From an uncultured Eubacteriales bacterium (GTDB taxonomy: Bacteria > Bacillota > Clostridia > Oscillospirales > UBA644), in NCBI GenBank assembly GCA_900547165.1, contig URFZ01000004.1, positions 62,001 through 126,000 on the forward strand: 64,000 nt of DNA. Direction: 5' to 3'. Under the pieces are notes generated by a model. It had not been told where the DNA came from, ran no database searches, and worked only from the letters and a program-made list of their open reading frames with translations. Of this stretch, positions 62,703-64,000 are shown piece by piece. The translations under genes and the position numbers were made by a program. Each line of letters opens with the position of its first letter. The stretch's first letter is position 1.

Positions 62703-64000
62703 ATGGCAATTTATGATCCGAAATCAATGAAAGCCGAAGAGTTTATCAACGACGAGGAGATAAGACAAACGCTTGCGTACGCGCAGGCTCACAAGAACGA
62801 CGCGGAACTTGTAGACGCGCTGCTCGAAAAGGCAAGACCGAAGAAGACCGAAAACGGCGTTGTATGTTCGGGACTGACGCACAGAGAAGCGTCCGTTTTG
62901 CTTGCGTGCGACCTGCCCGACAAAATCGAAAAGATGTACGCGCTGGCAAACGAGATAAAACTTGCGTTTTACGGCAACCGTATCGTTATGTTCGCGCCGC
63001 TTTATCTTTCGAATTACTGCGTCAACGGGTGTGTTTACTGCCCGTATCACGCAAAAAACAAGACTATCCCCCGCGTCAAACTGACGCAGGAGCAGATAAA
63101 AAAAGAAGTCATCGCACTTCAAGACATGGGGCACAAACGCCTTGCGATAGAAGCGGGCGAAGACCCTGTGAACAATCCCATCGAATACATTCTTGAATGT
63201 ATCAAAACGATATATTCCGTGCACCACAAAAACGGCGACATACGCCGCGTAAACGTCAACATTGCGGCGACGACCGTTGAAAATTACAGAAAACTCAAAG
63301 AAGCGGGCATCGGAACGTATATCCTGTTCCAGGAGACCTACAACAAAAAGAGTTACGAGCAGCTGCACCCGACGGGTCCGAAGCACAACTACGACTATCA
63401 CACCGAAGCGATGGACAGAGCCATGCAGGGCGGCATTGACGACGTAGGTCTGGGTGTGCTTTACGGGCTTGAGGGTTACGATTACGAATTTGCTGGGCTG
63501 CTTATGCACGCGGAACATCTCGAAGCCGTTCACGGCGTGGGACCGCACACGATAAGCGTGCCGAGAATAAAGCACGCGGACGACATCGACCCGACGGCGT
63601 TTGACAACTCCGTGCCCGACGACCTGTTCGCAAAACTCATCGCCTGCATACGCATTGCCGTGCCGTACACCGGCATGATAATTTCCACGCGCGAGAGCGA
63701 AGAGGTTCGCGGCAAAGTGCTTGATTACGGCATTTCGCAGATAAGCGGCGCGTCGCGCACGTCCGTGGGAGGATATTGCGAGGACGAGCGTCCGCACGAT
63801 TCGGAGCAGTTTGACGTTTCCGACCAGAGAACGCTTGACGAGGTGGTGCGTTGGCTTATGCAGAGCGACCACATTCCGTCTTTCTGCACCGCGTGCTATC
63901 GCGAGGGCAGAACGGGCGACCGCTTTATGAGCCTTTGCAAGAACGGGCAGATACTTAACTGCTGCCACCCGAATGCGCTGATGACGCTTGCCGAATATCT
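62703..64000 (+). CDS. hydG: [FeFe]-hydrogenase maturase HydG (3' end beyond window)
   Basis: Radical SAM tyrosine lyase that makes the CO and CN ligands of the H-cluster. 432 residues visible, running off the right edge. Cluster motif CVNGCVYCPY, the GEDPVNNPIEYI and LFQETYNKKSYEQLHP segments, and the C-terminal cluster ligands in FCTACYREGRTGDRFM are all present. The ATG follows AAGGAAG within the duplicated leader. The opposite-strand open frame across it is a shadow. Confidence 0.96.
   Translation, partial: MAIYDPKSMKAEEFINDEEIRQTLAYAQAHKNDAELVDALLEKARPKKTENGVVCSGLTHREASVLLACDLPDKIEKMYALANEIKLAFYGNRIVMFAPLYLSNYCVNGCVYCPYHAKNKTIPRVKLTQEQIKKEVIALQDMGHKRLAIEAGEDPVNNPIEYILECIKTIYSVHHKNGDIRRVNVNIAATTVENYRKLKEAGIGTYILFQETYNKKSYEQLHPTGPKHNYDYHTEAMDRAMQGGIDDVGLGVLYGLEGYDYEFAGLLMHAEHLEAVHGVGPHTISVPRIKHADDIDPTAFDNSVPDDLFAKLIACIRIAVPYTGMIISTRESEEVRGKVLDYGISQISGASRTSVGGYCEDERPHDSEQFDVSDQRTLDEVVRWLMQSDHIPSFCTACYREGRTGDRFMSLCKNGQILNCCHPNALMTLAEY

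Noticed and set aside
62724..63968. 414-codon leftward open frame opposite hydG
   Set aside because: hydG has all family motifs on the + strand; the antisense frame has none.

Overview
The window looks like chromosome of an anaerobic, endospore-forming member of the Bacillota, class Clostridia. Support comes from a dipicolinate synthase pair (dpaA/dpaB), the Firmicutes order yicC-remA-gmk-rpoZ-priA-def, [FeFe]-hydrogenase maturation genes (hydE, hydG), rubrerythrin plus desulfoferrodoxin, and dockerin-bearing secreted proteins. The species cannot be named from the sequence. No rRNA, tRNA or CRISPR array was seen.

Layout. 1-5 kb: leftward housekeeping operon. 5.7-9.6 kb: transporter, RNase HII, small membrane proteins and a split chromate transporter, interspersed with hairpin-rich repeats. 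9.9-15.2 kb: secreted M64-type peptidase, a membrane-anchored unknown, and an NAD synthetase whose glutaminase domain looks dead. 15.4-18.1 kb: two AAA_14/DUF4143 ATPases, the second behind a repeat-array promoter. 18.4-27.7 kb: lipoproteins (phosphate-type binding protein, three WG-repeat paralogues), a tiny zinc-ribbon protein with a double-glycine leader, a dockerin protein and a TetR regulator. 27.9-33.4 kb: an AT-rich defence-like island with a KAP NTPase, a DNA methyltransferase carrying an N-terminal nuclease-like motif, an invertible promoter segment and a tyrosine recombinase. 33.9-37.3 kb: dpaAB, a gene-poor stretch with hairpins, and pyridoxal kinase. 37.5-40.2 kb: rubrerythrin/desulfoferrodoxin/Fur cassette bracketed by copies of a phage-like gene end. 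40.3-53.2 kb: BspA-like dockerin protein, AGCS symporter, a chimeric pseudogene, lipid kinase, FtsH, metallo-beta-lactamase-fold lipoprotein, esterase, PHP protein and an ABC exporter. 53.4-60.5 kb: a third DUF4143 ATPase with a 33-bp repeat array, then rhamnulokinase, YwlG-like, CYTH, GNAT and HtrA genes. 60.5-64 kb: hydrogenase maturation genes, two of them preceded by hairpin elements flanked by duplicated gene-start DNA.

The most striking system is at 32189-32514. A 29-bp perfect inverted repeat, itself built on a palindromic core, flanks about 270 bp holding one good sigma-A promoter and one strong terminator, beside a tyrosine recombinase gene. In the orientation shown the promoter points away from the methyltransferase/nuclease gene and the terminator blocks leftward read-through. 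Inversion would turn the gene on. This reads as a phase-variable restriction-modification switch, captured OFF. A second theme is arrays of near-palindromic repeats that supply the -35 region of two DUF4143 ATPase genes.
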